DNA of 64,000 nucleotides from Corella eumyota (lineage: Eukaryota; Chordata; Ascidiacea; Phlebobranchia; Corellidae): assembly GCA_963082875.1 (NCBI GenBank), contig OY720097.1, positions 12,160,501-12,224,500 of the forward strand, written 5' to 3'. Positions 1-13,018 of this stretch are shown here, in pieces. A program made the position numbers and the translations under genes. The notes under the pieces are model-generated. The model saw only the letters and a program-made list of their open reading frames with translations, did not search any database and had not been told where the DNA came from. Position 1 is the first letter of the stretch; each line of letters starts with the position of its first letter.

Positions 1-819
1 AGACGGCTAGGCTATTTTCGTAGCCGACGAGTTATATATAGAGGGAGTTTACGAGTAAATAGTCAAGTAACCTCAACCCGGTTACTGCACGGCTCAGTTA
101 ACTTCGGGGGAAATTAGCTGAGGTAAGGTTCACTAACAGACAAATATCGTCGCATTAAGATATCCTGTCTGTAGTAAGTTAAACATGTTGGCAGTAGGTA
201 CCTTTGAGATTTAAGGTAAATCTGTGTAGATATCACGTTAAGTACCTTATGTTGTATCATGAATAATGAATAGGAAATAAAGCGATTTTTGTCGGGTTTG
301 CTGCCGTGTTTCGGCCGTATTCACGTGGGATTGCCATACAGAATTTGTATTGTGATGTCATAACAAGTGCGATTGTTACTGTGTGATTGAAAACGCGTTG
401 CGTAAATATAGATCTCTTCCTGAAGTGCTTCCAGCGCCGCTGCTGATGGAGTAACGTCGCTTGCGGTTTCTATCGATCTAATCCAAAGCAAATCGCCACA
501 ATAGGATCGCGCGAGCGTGTTTACATTTGAAACGGCGAAAGCAATTAGCTGCCCGCGAGCGAAAAGACGCGCCATCATTAAGCAGTCGAGAAAAAATAAT
601 ACGAGCCGTGTACTTGCCTGTACACTTCTCAGTTGTACAGCGAAAAAAGAACCAGTGGCGAATATGTTTAAGTTACATTTGTAGAACAGCAATTAAGTAG
701 TTGGTACGTTGTAAGGCTTATGACAGGCTGATATAACTTAAAATTAATTCGATTATTTTTTATTTTTCAAACCATTTTTAAAATCTTTTGTATAAATGAA
801 CTAAAGTGTTTGTAATATC
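1..819. other. Upstream region of the RhoGAP gene
   Basis: No convincing protein-coding exon is seen here. Compared with the AT-rich introns that follow, the first 650 bases are richer in G+C and CpG, as expected of a 5' untranslated or promoter region. A TATA-like stretch lies near 32-40 and another TATAAA near 791, too close to the ATG to be a safe promoter call. An in-frame TAA at 802-804, 18 nt before the ATG at 820, supports that ATG as a genuine start. Exons of a longer isoform could lie left of the window. Confidence 0.4.
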
Positions 820-897
820 ATGGGTGCAGCTTGTAGCCATTGTTGTTGTGACCAACGATGCTGCTGTGAAAACCGTGGAAGAACTAAAAAGAAGAAG
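820..897 (+). other. Predicted dual-acylation and polybasic membrane anchor
   Basis: The first 26 codons read Met-Gly-Ala-Ala-Cys-Ser, then two Cys triplets (residues 8-10 and 14-16), then RGRTKKKK. Gly2 with Ser6 fits the N-myristoylation consensus, Cys5 is placed as in dually acylated kinases, and the Lys run is a typical electrostatic partner. The motif is seen directly; the lipid modification is inferred. Confidence 0.65.
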
Positions 898-3800
898 CTG
901 TCTGTTGATTCAAGTTCGTCGGACGACGATTGTTACAAGAAAGTTGAAGACGAGGGTTCGTTACTGGTATCAAAAGAAACATTTTTGCAGCCTAGGCATG
1001 CCAATCCTGGTATAGCACACGCCGGACGACAGCGTAGAAGTAGCAGTGAATGTAGCGGACTAAGTAACTGCAAAGACTCTAGCAAAACGACTTGTCATTT
1101 TTGCCCACCTGCTCGTTTTAAACGTAAGGGGTCAAGCGTCAATCGTCCTCCGACAATGCAAGGCCCGACACATTCCCCTGTAAGTGCCCAGCATCGTCGT
1201 TCGTCGTTTACGTTCCATAATACCCAAGTCGCAACCCCGGATCGACATCGAAGCATCAGCCGAACTTTGAGTCCGCCTTTTCCGCCGGTCGAAGCGTTTT
1301 CCCCGGGCTCACAAATAATCTCAAAGAGAAGTAGTGAGCATCATAACATGGAACGAAAAGACAAAAGTAACTTGGTTTATATAAAGCCTAGCAATGGCGG
1401 AAAAAGTGCAAAAATTGTATCCAGTCAAAGACAACAGAACCAAGGAAATTCAACGCCAAAAAAGGCTCGCAATAAAGCCAGTTTAGGTTTACAGAAAACG
1501 TCCGGACTCCCATATAATGGTAAGCAATGTAACTACTACGCGATAAAAGTTTTAAAAATTCGTTGAAAATTCTGCGGCAAGTTTACTCGAGTTAACTTTA
1601 GCGTGGCATAAGTTAAAGGTGTAAGGATTTTTGTGTTTGGATGTTCAAATTAAATGCATATTTTAACATGATTTACTAGTGTATCTGACCCGTGTTATAG
1701 AATGCGGAAATACCTATATCAGACACGGCTAATGTAGCTAAGCGGTGTCAAATGTTAATTCGTTGTTGATAAACGGATGCAGGAAAATAAGTTAAGGTTT
1801 TTGGGTAACGCACGACTGGCATTACAATCCTAACACTGTGAAACATAATTATTTAAAATTAAATTTTTATAAGGAGCGTTTGTATGTACAAACAAATTAA
1901 CCAAATTAACATCTTGTAGTAATTTCAATTCTAGTGTTTCTAATTTTAAATCATTGTAATGTTAATTGTACGAATTAAGCTGTGGCATTTAGACAATTCG
2001 GATTTTTTATTTATACGATCTGTCTTAGGTGGTTTAAAATGTTAACGATACACTTATGTATGAACTTTAGCATTTAGACCTAATTTCTGGTAATTAATTC
2101 GTGCCAGGCGGTATTAAGTTTTACCACGTAATCGCCCCTTTTAATAATACCAATCACCAAAACCCAATTAAGAATAATTAGAAATATGTTTTTCGGTAAC
2201 CAATTTAGCTTAAGTACCATCCCTTAAATTTTTAAGCAATGAATTGTTAAGTGCGATGGCTCTTGACTACTGTGTTTTAAATGTAACTAGATAGCTTTCT
2301 GTGGTGAATACTGAATAGTATCTGTTTTGATGCTAACTCGAGCAAACAATTACCTCACAGCAAAACGTTACATTTTTAGGCCGAGTAAGTCATTTAAACT
2401 TTATAGCCTACACAGGTTCAGGCAGCATATTGTCAGTTCATAAAGTCATATTTGCTTGTGTATAATATGTCAGATCATAAAACAGTAAGATGCCAGGTTC
2501 AGATATGATAGCAATCTCTTATCGCGTTCAAAATCTGGCCCTGTGTTTGGCATGATTGGCTTAAACCCTGACCAAGTTCTGTTGTGGTCTAGTCGCAAAT
2601 TTGTTGCGGATAGTTCGGTCTTAATATTGGTGTGACGATAAAATCTGATCGCCTGTTGGTGAAATACTTCTTAGGTTTAAATCCTATGAACTACACAATA
2701 ATGGGGCCGCTTTAATTATGGATTAAAATTTTGAAGTTTATTAACATGTACATTATGTTTTACGTTGTTTTGGTGACAATATCCACAAATGTGTTTTAAA
2801 GCCTTATTCGGGGGGATAAATATAAAAATTTCAGTCGTGGGAATTACAGTAGATTTTATAGTAGATAACAACCAAGCTATAAATATAGAATGTCGATTTA
2901 AAGCTATGAACAAAATGCTTATAACCTTAAGCTGTTTGGCATCTAAATTTAAAATCCAACCTTGAAGATGTATCAGGGTTATTTTAACTTAGTTTAAACA
3001 ATTTTAAATAATCAAAATAGTATTGTGAGTCATTTATTACGTCACGGGTGACGTAAATTCTTTCGCCATTGGGATTGGTTACACCATGGTCAACAGCCTA
3101 GGCCTAATATGGACGAAACCAAATCGTAATTTGAAACCATGTGATTTTTTTAAAGTAAACAAGCAACCCGACTTGTGACCCTTAACTATTTCATCTTTTA
3201 TTAAACACGTTGATATTACATAGGCAAGCAAGTTGTGTCGTGGGTTAAGGGTTACAGGGCTGGTAATATGGGCCATCTTGGGATTAGAACCGTGGGATTT
3301 TTCTTGACGCGTCAATTTTGAATATCTATTCACGCCTCGTGAGTTGAATTAAGCCTCGCGTCGCGTTGTTTTGTAAATTAGGCCTAGTTCGCGCATTTGC
3401 TCGTTGGCCAGTAAATATCGCCACCTGGAAGGTAAAAACATAAACTTTCGACCGAATATATCACGTTTTTATGCCTAGCCCATAATTCGACCAAAGTTAT
3501 GACAGTTTTAACCCTTTAAGTCGATTAGGCTGTCTTTGGTAAGGTCAAGTTGTTTCTGTAGGCGAAAATTGATGTGTAAGAGTTATTGATGGTTTGTTTT
3601 GTTTTTTCAAGTCGTCTTATGTGGTCTAATTTGTTCGGTTTAGTGTAATCTGCTTCACCTATATATATTTTCTCCCGATGTTATATCGAGAGGCTTAGCT
3701 TTTTCCTGTTATTAAAACGAGAAAAATTTCTAGGAAATATTTTGGTCTGTTTTTTCCAATTTTCACAAAAACATATATGTGATTTTTTTAATGAAAAAAC

Positions 3801-6800
3801 AAACTGTCGTTTAAAGTAAAAATGAAACACGTTAATATAGATTTTGGTATGAAGGTAGCTTATTTATTTCCAGTGAAAGACTTTTAAAGTTTATTTTAAA
3901 CTCCGTAAAATCGAAATTAGTTTCGCATTGTTGCTTATATTAAACGTATGTGGACTTAAACGCTGATTACATTAATCGTGTTTTCCGCTTCGTTTTCGTC
4001 GATCAGCTGGCAATAGGGATTTAACCCTTTATTAAAAGAAAACCCAATTATATGCCAAAATGTATGCATAAGCAGTTCATCAATGTTCTTCCTGAATGTC
4101 AAAGGGTTTGGAATGCAAGCTGGACCAGGAAATTATTGTACATAATCGTAGCGACTAGAATTAAGATTCTGAAAAAAAAACTGCTGGACTTTGCGCGTTG
4201 CTTTCAGTTTAGTCGTTTAAAGTTATCCATAGAGTTTGTTGTTGTTTTTAGGCGTCTCAGAAAGTAGCATTGGTATGTTTTTAGCAATGTAGCAAGTAAA
4301 TAAAGATAATATTGAGAAAATCTTCTGTATTAAAGCTATTGACTGTCAACAAGGTATCACATGTTAGCAGATTATTAAATTTTCAAACTTCCAAGACGAA
4401 TTTGATTAAACGCTTACAGATATACAGTGCGGCGTTTGGCGTAACCTTTTCACACTCTAAACTTCTCGGAACGGGTTTAAGTAATACGAATTCACAAACA
4501 AAAGTCAGATTTCGGAAGTTAAAAGGTTAACGATGACGGAATTATTTTTAACCTGTAACAGAGTCGTATAAACATTTAGAAAGGTCCGAATTTTAATCAG
4601 GTGTTGATTGAAAATAACAACACTGATCCGTAAGAGATTGATCCAAATTAATAAGCTTTAAAAAGGCGCATTTTAGGTAACACCTGTTTAATTTCATTTC
4701 GTGTTTTAATATATTTAATACCGCAATAACCTAAGAATTCGTTGAGCTTACCAAGATAATGAAAAATGTGATGTTAGCTTAATAAAAGGACAAAATCAGT
4801 TTTTTAATATAATTTAGTAGAACGTATACCACAAAACACCGCCTTATGTTTTATTATTTCGGGTTACGATTTACGGATAATAAGCTGAATCCTGCAAACG
4901 CATATTGTAGGCATACGATAAATTATAACGTATGACCGTATTTGTCACGTGCTTACCGTTGGGGAAGAAATTAATAGGTAACGGATAAGGATCGGATTGC
5001 AACAATTACACCAGTTTCCTTGTCAAAATGGTTTATTATAAGCCATAACCCAATAATTAGGAGCTATAGGTCAAATTATAGAAGCATTTATGTTGCCAGC
5101 CTAAGATTATGGTACAAAAGTTTAAAAGATGTCATTCTAGCGGTTAAAAAGTTTATCTAAAACAGAAGGAAAAATTTTTATTTTCTAACTTATAGCAGCT
5201 AGAGAATAGTAAAAGCTAATTGATAAGGCTTAAAAAAAACTCTAGGGTTATATAAAACTCCACATAAAACAAAATTAAGTATCAGTTAAGTTGGGCTTAT
5301 AAACTTTTAAAACCTTAATTATCGTTTTATGTTCACAACTAAATTAATTCGTAATAAAATAATGATATGCTTTAATCCCATGGGAAATTTTTGTTATGAT
5401 TTTGCTTTCAACAAAGGAAATTGGTTTTCAAAAAAATTTTAATATCTAAAACTTAAACTAATTTAAAACTTGGCATTTAGATATCGAATACCTAAATAAA
5501 ATAAAAATTGTTTCACATTACTTACATTGCATTCCCAGTTGAATAAGCGTTTATTATTTTAGTCCAACTCTTCAGCAACGAAAAGTCGTTTTAACAACGC
5601 TTTATTCTTATAATAAACAATAAAAGGCCTGCTAGGAAATACAAATGGTGTTATATCATCGTAAAAGTCTAGACTGACAAAGGGCCATAATGGTTGGAGC
5701 CTCATTAAACCCAGTATATACTAAATATACGCTGGGGTTTCACTCGCAAAGTTTTGTTTTTTAGGTTACGCCAGGTTCAGTAATCTGTTGTTACAAGAAT
5801 TGTTTAAATTTTAGTGGTTAAGCATGTAGGTTCAACAGCCTACAACGATTGCGAAACTGTAAACCAGTACCTTTAGTTGTAATAGGTAAAATATGTTTCT
5901 GTTTTGACATTGAGAAAAGCTTGTGTGTTGAAATAAAGGGTTGGTTACTCAGTTCATGTGTATTTAGATTACAATACATTTTATTTTATAGCGTGACGGA
6001 AAGACATTAAAAACAGAACAGAAAAATTTATGTGATTTATTTATGTGGAATTTATGCAATTTTTTTCTTGTGTTACAATGGAATTATTACAAAATTTCTT
6101 ACCACGTAAGTTTATACGTACGAGATATAAAATTAGCTTAAATGACACTAAAGTGCGTTTCTAATAAAAAAAATTTCCCAATAGGTGTTAAAATGGACGT
6201 TTAAAAATACATCCTAATTACTGTTTGCTAATTTGTCAAATCCTTTTTCAATTATTATTTATTGTCTGTTAATGATTTCTTTTTTGTGTTGTAATTATTA
6301 TTTTATGAGTCATTTACACGTGTGGTCTAAAGTTAGGATTTTTGTCGCCAGAAGTTGATTTAGAACCGTTGGTTTTAGGATTAGTCCTAAGAATTACTTG
6401 ACTTATAACTATACGTTATACCTCTATATGTTAATACGGGAAATTAACACCTTTCTGAGAATGTCTAACGGAAATAAGTTATCTGTAAATCGTATTACGG
6501 TAAACAGGACTCTTGTAAAAACACTTGGTTATCGGGTTAATAATTTGTTTGTATTGCTTTGTTTAAACTAACAATGTCTGCAAAAATATTGATTTTGAAT
6601 TTAATACTTAAAAGCTTCCACGGATTGGTTACTAATTAGCTAGTAAAGAATTTAGTTGTATTTGTGTTCGTTGACATTGTATTTAAATAAAATAAAAATT
6701 AAATAATGTTAATAAAACTTACAGTGTTTTTGTGTGATTTATTTTTAAGCAATATATTAATATATTGTTAAAGGTTTAATTATTATTATTACAATGAATT

Positions 6801-9800
6801 TTTTGTTCAATAATAAACTTTAATAACAAACAATAATTTTGGAAGCTTTAAATTTATTTCTATTTACTTTATTTTCCAGGTGAGGACAGACAAAAGATGT
6901 CGCACAATCATGAAAGTTATCTTCTCTCAGCAACATCCCAAGCTGACATGGAGGAATGGGTGAAAGTCATCCGAAGAGTTATTTTATCCCCGTTTGGTGG
7001 AGGTAATATTTATTTTTTATTTTTTATACATTTGTTAAAACAAATTTTAAAAAAATAGTCTACAATAATTTTATTTACTCTTAGTTCTTATCTTAAGTTT
7101 TTTATTTTAAATGATCATTAATACTATTTTGTAATGCCTTTATTTACTATTTTCCACTATTTTTTTTTGTTTATAAATTACTAAACAGATCGATAATTCT
7201 CTTGTTGACCTATAACATTTTTACAAATGAGAAAATTACGCTAACTCGATCTTCCAAGATTTCGAATCGCTTTGTTTACACGATTAAAATATTACCAAGC
7301 CTTATCTCTTAATTGCAGGTATTTTTGGGCAGCGATTAGATGAAACAATGCGATATGATCGTAGATTGGACTCGTCTGGTTGTGCTACTACGTCGTCTGA
7401 GTCGAGATCGGGAACTGGTAGCAGCCTTTCGCGGCGTCAAGCGCCGATAATCGTGGAGAACTGCGTGGAATTTATTCGGGCCAACGGTGGCTTGAAAGAG
7501 GAAGGATTGTTTAGGTTACCCGGGCATGCTAATGAAGTCAAGGATTTGCAAGACTCGTACGACATGGGCGAAAGACCAGTATTTCCAAAGTAAGTATTAA
7601 TATTGTGTTTAATTAACTACCTATTTTATACCACTTTGGAATTTTCTAAAAAGATATTTGTGTAAGCTACTCTTTAAGTACATTGAATGTCTATCGGGAC
7701 TTTTCTAATTCGAATCTTTCGGGAAAGCGTTTTTTTAGTTTAATTCTGTTGGGAAAAGTTTTTAATGATTTTTTTATTTAGATCAACCGACGTTCACACC
7801 GTAGCATCGTTACTTAAGGGTTACCTTAGGGAGTTACCCGAACCGGTAATCCCCTTTCAGAGATACGATCCTTTGATCGCAGCAGCAAAATTATCGCAAA
7901 GCGATTGCTCGGAAAAAATAACTCCGCCGAAAGAAAATGCGGATGCGGAAAAGGAGAAAAATAAAGAGGAAGCGAGAAAGATTATGAATGACCAGTTAAA
8001 CTTATTGCCTCAACCAAACTTCGATTTACTAAGGTAAGTGAATAACATTTTTCTGTAAGTCGAAATTCAATGCAAATAAGGGCCTCTATATTAAAGTTAA
8101 GTAAGGCTTATATTACAATAGTGAATACACAGAAGTCATTGACAATAACCTTCACATAAAAGGTGAACAATAGCATACCGAACATTCATTCAATACCAGG
8201 ATATATTTACCTATGGAATGTATTAAGGCCGCACAATGAACCTTAAGTGTATTGGGTTTTGTTAAGCGAAATAAATGTATTCCAAATTGGTTATTGTGCA
8301 CTTTTAACCTGTTGACAAGTCATTTTACTTTCATAATAAGACGTGGGCATTAATTTACCACATTTTTATATTCAATATTAGATATCTTTGTCGGTTTCTG
8401 GATGAGGTACAGCAAATGAACTCTGTCAATAAAATGGATATTTCCAACCTGGCTATGGTTTTTGGTCCAAATATTCTGCGTGCAAAACACGAGGATCCTC
8501 TAATAATGATGTCTGATGCCAACAACGTTCAGCACGTGATGTTTCAGTTTATAGCCAATCACGAGTAAGTAAATTTATGATGTCATAATAGCATATGTTT
8601 AAACAAGCTTGTAATGTACATACTGAAATAAATGGCTTCTATTTTTGTAACAACACAGCCAGACAGAATACTTTGTTACAATAGATCAATACTATTTGTA
8701 CAATTTTCTTCCAAGATAAATTTAAAAGCGATTTATTTTTATAAATTGCTAAATCATATTTTACAATAAAATAAAGTTTAGAATATAAACCAATTGCAAA
8801 AACAAATCATAAAATTTAGTTTTTTACCAACTTTTCTATTACCAAGCACTTAATGTTCTATTTACTACTAAGGTTTAGTTTCTTAGAATTTTGTTTAATT
8901 TCTATTAAAAAGGGAAATAGATTCGCCGTACATCCTAAGCTCTGTTATACAAGTACCTTAATTTACTCAAGTCTCGCTACACGACTTGTTAGTAATTACA
9001 GTGCTCGACTGAGCTCCGGATACGTCTAATAACAGGCTATGTACTGCAAGGAAGCCTATACTTAACCTGCTAAAACTAGGCTTGCAACTAATCGCTTGAT
9101 ACCTACCAGAAAGTAACAAGACTGTCCTTAGTGTATATGTTAGCAAACTAGTCATTAACGCCGTTTGCTAAAGTTCTGCAAGCTTAAATTAAATTTTATT
9201 TGATTTGCGCTTTATCTAAATCGTTTCAACGTATATTTAACGTTGTCGCCATTTTGAATTTCAGATATTTTTTCCCGAACGACGAAAACACTCAAACCGG
9301 CTCCCCTTCGATCCCAGACGTTGCGATGGATGCCGCTGCGTCTCTGGAAGCCGCTGGCGATCCGGGAATCGGAACCCTAAACAGCGTAGTCTCGCCAAAC
9401 GGGACGCTAGGTTTGCGAAGTAATACCGATGACAGCGGAACTGGATCGTTGGGCCCAACACCTGAAAATACATCTAAACGAGTTCCACCTGCTGTACCCA
9501 CCAACCCACCACCTTCAAGACCACGACCAGTTAAGCCTAACAAACCGATCCGACGCAGGATAAGCGAGCAGATGAATTTGTCTGATGCACAGCGTAAAAG
9601 TTTGTACGACAACGTTACTCAGTCTTCTAATGCTAGTGTTGATGGTGTTGCGGCAACTAAATTACTAAACAAACCAAACAGCGACTGGCGTAAAAGCAAC
9701 GAAAGCGGAGAAGGTGTTGTAGATCGGTCATCACTAACCCCGTCTACTGGGGAAAATTCGTATTATGTCAATAATCACTCGACCCCGTCCGGTTTATCTG

Positions 9801-11336
9801 TCGGTGGAGGTTCGGGAACTGTGTCACCTCGATCTTCAACAAACGCCGTGGCTGGCAGCATTGGTTCGCCGGATTCGTGTCGCTCGACTCCCGTGAACGA
9901 GCCACGAAATCGCCTGGGCTCGCGAGAAAACCGAAGGAAACGTTTGCCTAGACAGACCACAATGGATCACACTTGTGCCACTGATGAGGAATCTAACACA
10001 GAATCGGTTCCTCCGGATGAAAGAATGTCGTCAGCAGTATCAAGTCAGCGTGGAAGTTTACATGTTGACACTGAGCCAGGTAACTCTAAGCCCAATCCTA
10101 GCCGCAAACCTGTTTCGATAGCTTTGAGTAAAAGATTGTCGAACGAGAGTGATGGTTCCAACGTTTCACTCTCAATTCCAACTGTTCCAACAAGAATTCA
10201 CAGAAGAGCGAAAAAAGAAAATGGCAGCCAGGTACATGTCAATTTTCATGTTGAGTTATTTAATTAGATAAATTAGAGTTTATTTAAATTTCGCCAAACC
10301 TTGCATGTTTTGCCTAAAAAAAATTTCTGTTTTAAAAAAATAATAATGTTTAGGAATCTGGGAGCCACCGTGGATCTCAAACTGAAACAGACTTGGCATC
10401 CAACATAGCTGATGATCGAAACCAAGTTCCGACTAGCAGCGCTTCTTCACGGTCCTCTAATCTTGTGTCCTCCACGACCACTAGTGTATGCGGAAGACCA
10501 CTTTCTTATAAAGAGTTGGAGGAGCAAGTTAAAGGTCTTCAGGTGCAAAAAGTTATTTGTTTTTTTTAAGTAGAAATTATGTTTATGGTTTTCTGAAAAT
10601 ATTTTAAGGGTAAATAATTTTAGTCATTTAAAAAAAAAAATTTTTATTAATTTAGTAATATCATTTTTAATTAATAGGAGGAAATGCGCAAACAAAGAGT
10701 GGAGCACGAAAAACGATCTCGGATGTTGGAGGAGCATTACATCATGAAGATGCGAACCTCCGTGTCTGCGATGACTCCCTTTACGTCTGCGATGCCAGCC
10801 GTTTTTCCTCCTTCTCCTTCTCTTGCCTCCACTATTCCAAATCCATCATATTCCTCCGCCAGCATCTTGGAGGAGGTTACAACTCCTCCTCACACCGCCA
10901 GAGGCAGTGTTTCGTTTTCCAGGCTTGGAAGCATGGACGGTAATTTTCTTAAAAAATATTGTTTTATATTCAACTGGCCTTCTATTTGCAAACAAAGTTT
11001 TATTCAAAAATGATTATTCTTTAGAGTCTGAAGTTTCTTCAAGAAGGTTGAGTGTTGATTCTGAGTCAAGATTCCGCGACGAGGTGAAGAGACATGCCAT
11101 GACAAAGATTCGTCTACGAAACGCCGAAAGAGGCTTGCAGCAAGCTGAAGAACGAAACAATCAACTTCAACGGGAAATGGAAGAGTTTTTCAACACATTC
11201 GGAAGGTAAGTTGAGTCTTATGGTAACTTTTTTAATTTAAATTACAACACATTTGTCTTTGCAAAACTGTTACCAAAATTTTCACTAATTAAAAATAAAT
11301 TATTATTCTAGCATGCTGGCGACAAATGCGACTTAA
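820..11336 (+). CDS. RhoGAP of the ARHGAP22/24/25 (FilGAP) family with acylation-type N-terminus
   Basis: Exons: 820-1519, 6880-7002, 7319-7589, 7782-8033, 8382-8564, 9265-10231, 10354-10542, 10678-10939, 11025-11205, 11312-11336; all phases agree and give 1,050 codons. The product should switch off Rac/Rho-type GTPases at the membrane or actin cortex. Residues 1-26 are a Met-Gly, Cys-cluster and Lys-run leader. Residues 27-233 are Ser/Arg-rich and unrecognised. Residues 234-275 match the second half of the FilGAP PH domain ([24 protein letters not shown]). The RhoGAP domain is about 316-510, with arginine finger R340 in EEGLFRLPG and the PNILR motif. A long Ser/Pro-rich linker follows, then a C-terminal coiled coil (about 1010-1045, [10 protein letters not shown]) as in FilGAP. 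Family assignment is strong; which vertebrate paralogue is closest is unresolved, so no symbol is given. Confidence 0.88.
1520..6879 (+). other. Large first intron of the RhoGAP gene (5.4 kb)
   Basis: The intron has a consensus donor (gtaagc at 1520) and a pyrimidine-rich acceptor ending at 6879. I searched both strands for the missing first half of a PH domain and found no credible exon. Small open frames (for example near 4052-4267 and 4312-4530) have no family resemblance. An imperfect inverted repeat lies at 5707-5740. Such a long first intron in a compact genome could carry enhancers or an alternative promoter, but nothing specific can be read. Confidence 0.6.
5707..5740. repeat. Imperfect inverted repeat (hairpin)
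   Basis: The arms aaacccagtatat and atatacgctggggttt pair with a few mismatches around a four-base centre. It lies in the first RhoGAP intron. It may be a small element remnant or a chance hairpin. Confidence 0.4.
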
Positions 11337-12590
11337 TATCATCATCAAGCGGTTGTTCTTATTTCCGCTGGCCGGAAAAAAAAACTGATAATTTATTTAT
11401 AGGAGAATTCTACTTACTAAAACGCTAACGTGCAATCATGTTTGTATTTAGTCATTTTATGACGTCATCAGTTAATGACGTATAGACTGTCCGCGTAAAA
11501 ACTCTAAGAACTTTTATGTTGATATGTTGATGATGTCGATCAATTTTATTGACCTATCGCGTACTTTTAAAAGTTTGACGAAAAGACTTGTTTTCTTGCT
11601 GTTAATGTTAAACATTCCAAAATTCTCACAGAGCTGGTGACCTACCTCTACGTTTATTTAAACCAAAAACAAGTAATATAAATTCTAAACTTGCATACCA
11701 GATTTTGCAATTTGCAACGTTATACATGTCATAGGACATTGGGACCAAAGCCACTAAATTTATTTTTAAATTAACACATTTTCGTGTTTAACTTGCTTTA
11801 GACTTTAGTAAATACTTGTTTTGCTTTTGTTCCAGTGTGATTTATTTTTATTTTTTGTATTGTAATTTTTTTAGCTGCTTTTTATTAAACTTTAGGTAAT
11901 GCTAAAAAAAACTATTTGATAAATTCACTATACGTACATTTGTAGCTTTTTTAAGGCTGATGTAATAAAAATGGCTTGAAGCCTACAATTTAAATTAATC
12001 CTTATTTGAAAATTTCGTAATCACAAGCATTCGTGTTATAAATACTGTGCATATTTAAAAACCATTCAAACTATAGTGATTTTTCTTGTAAGTATGTTAT
12101 TGTCATATTTGATTTTTCGCCATATTTCATTTTTTACTCGGTAATGTTTACTGTGTCGCTTACCACTATTCTCCAGGCTGTCGTTAGCGGATTGGAGAAA
12201 ATTGCTATACTTTCCACTGTGTGTGTTTTCATCTTTTCTTGCAAACGAAGCCACGCATTACATTCAATGCAGATTTTTCGTATATTTGTTATTCAATTCA
12301 TCAACATACACATTTATTCGGCATATCTCTTTTACCTGAGTGCTTAATTGCTATTCTGATTCAAATTTTTTGGTAAAACTGGCTCTATAATTTCATTTTT
12401 GTAATTTTTATTTCTTGCTGCCACGATATTTTGATATTAATGCAGTATATTTTATTTCATGTTAATTTTGCTTTTCCAAGCAGTTTTGCTTTTTCTGATT
12501 TCCAATAAGTTTCGGTTGGAATTATTTCAGTGTTGTGTTTTTATGTAGTTTGAAATGCCGATTAATAAAACATTCTACACACAAGTTAAG
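11337..12590 (+). other. Probable 3' UTR of the RhoGAP gene
   Basis: No coding potential is seen after the TAA at 11334-11336. The best cleavage signal is AATAAA at 12564-12569; an earlier AATAAA-like site near 11961 could give a shorter form. The end is inferred from these signals only. Confidence 0.45.
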
Positions 12591-12864
12591 CTTTTTTGTT
12601 AAAATAGATAGCCGCCTAAGTAAATATGGTAAGTAGATATTATTTTATATAGGCTATAGTTTAGTTTAATTTTGCTACCTTTTTTAAATTATACGGCACA
12701 CAACTGATTAACGAAATTTACTCTTGGATGTTAGAAATATTATTTTATTAAGTTGGTAATAAAAATAATAATACATATACAACCATAATGCACCATAAAA
12801 GATTATTATGAAAAATACACATTGAGCATTTGCGAGGATTACCAACGGGAAAAATTAACTTAAA

Positions 12865-12933
12865 ATGGCGACCAACGTGGTTGAAAAAGTTTGGGGATTA
12901 CCCTATATTAGCAAAGTGTTTGCAAAATTTTAA
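12865..12933 (+). other. Short 22-codon ORF upstream of the UPF0462 gene
   Basis: A small frame starts at an ATG in good context (aaaatggcgac) and reads MATNVVEKVWGLPYISK before ending after 22 codons. It lies 86 bp upstream of the UPF0462 start. A splice acceptor (tttattttag) near 12993 separates the two. It may be an upstream ORF in the 5' leader, an alternative first exon (a donor-like gtgttt after the Lys at about 12915 would keep frame), or chance. No family is recognised. Confidence 0.25.
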
Positions 12934-13018
12934 TATTTTTTTTTGCTTTAATTATTTGTTTGAAAAGAGGTTTTCGATTTTGAATTTATTTTAGTCAATT
13001 TCCTTAAATTATATAGTC

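Noticed and set aside
321-692. 123-aa minus-strand ORF in the upstream region
   Set aside because: No family resemblance and no splice or poly(A) context; open frames of this size are expected in the more GC-rich 5' region.
3541-3620. WFVLFFQ-like frame as a possible missing PH exon of the RhoGAP gene
   Set aside because: A stop codon directly precedes the Trp, there is no acceptor, and no surrounding PH pattern.
9261-9960. Three minus-strand ORFs of 61-106 aa
   Set aside because: They are shadows of the large Ser/Pro-rich RhoGAP exon 9265-10231 on the plus strand.
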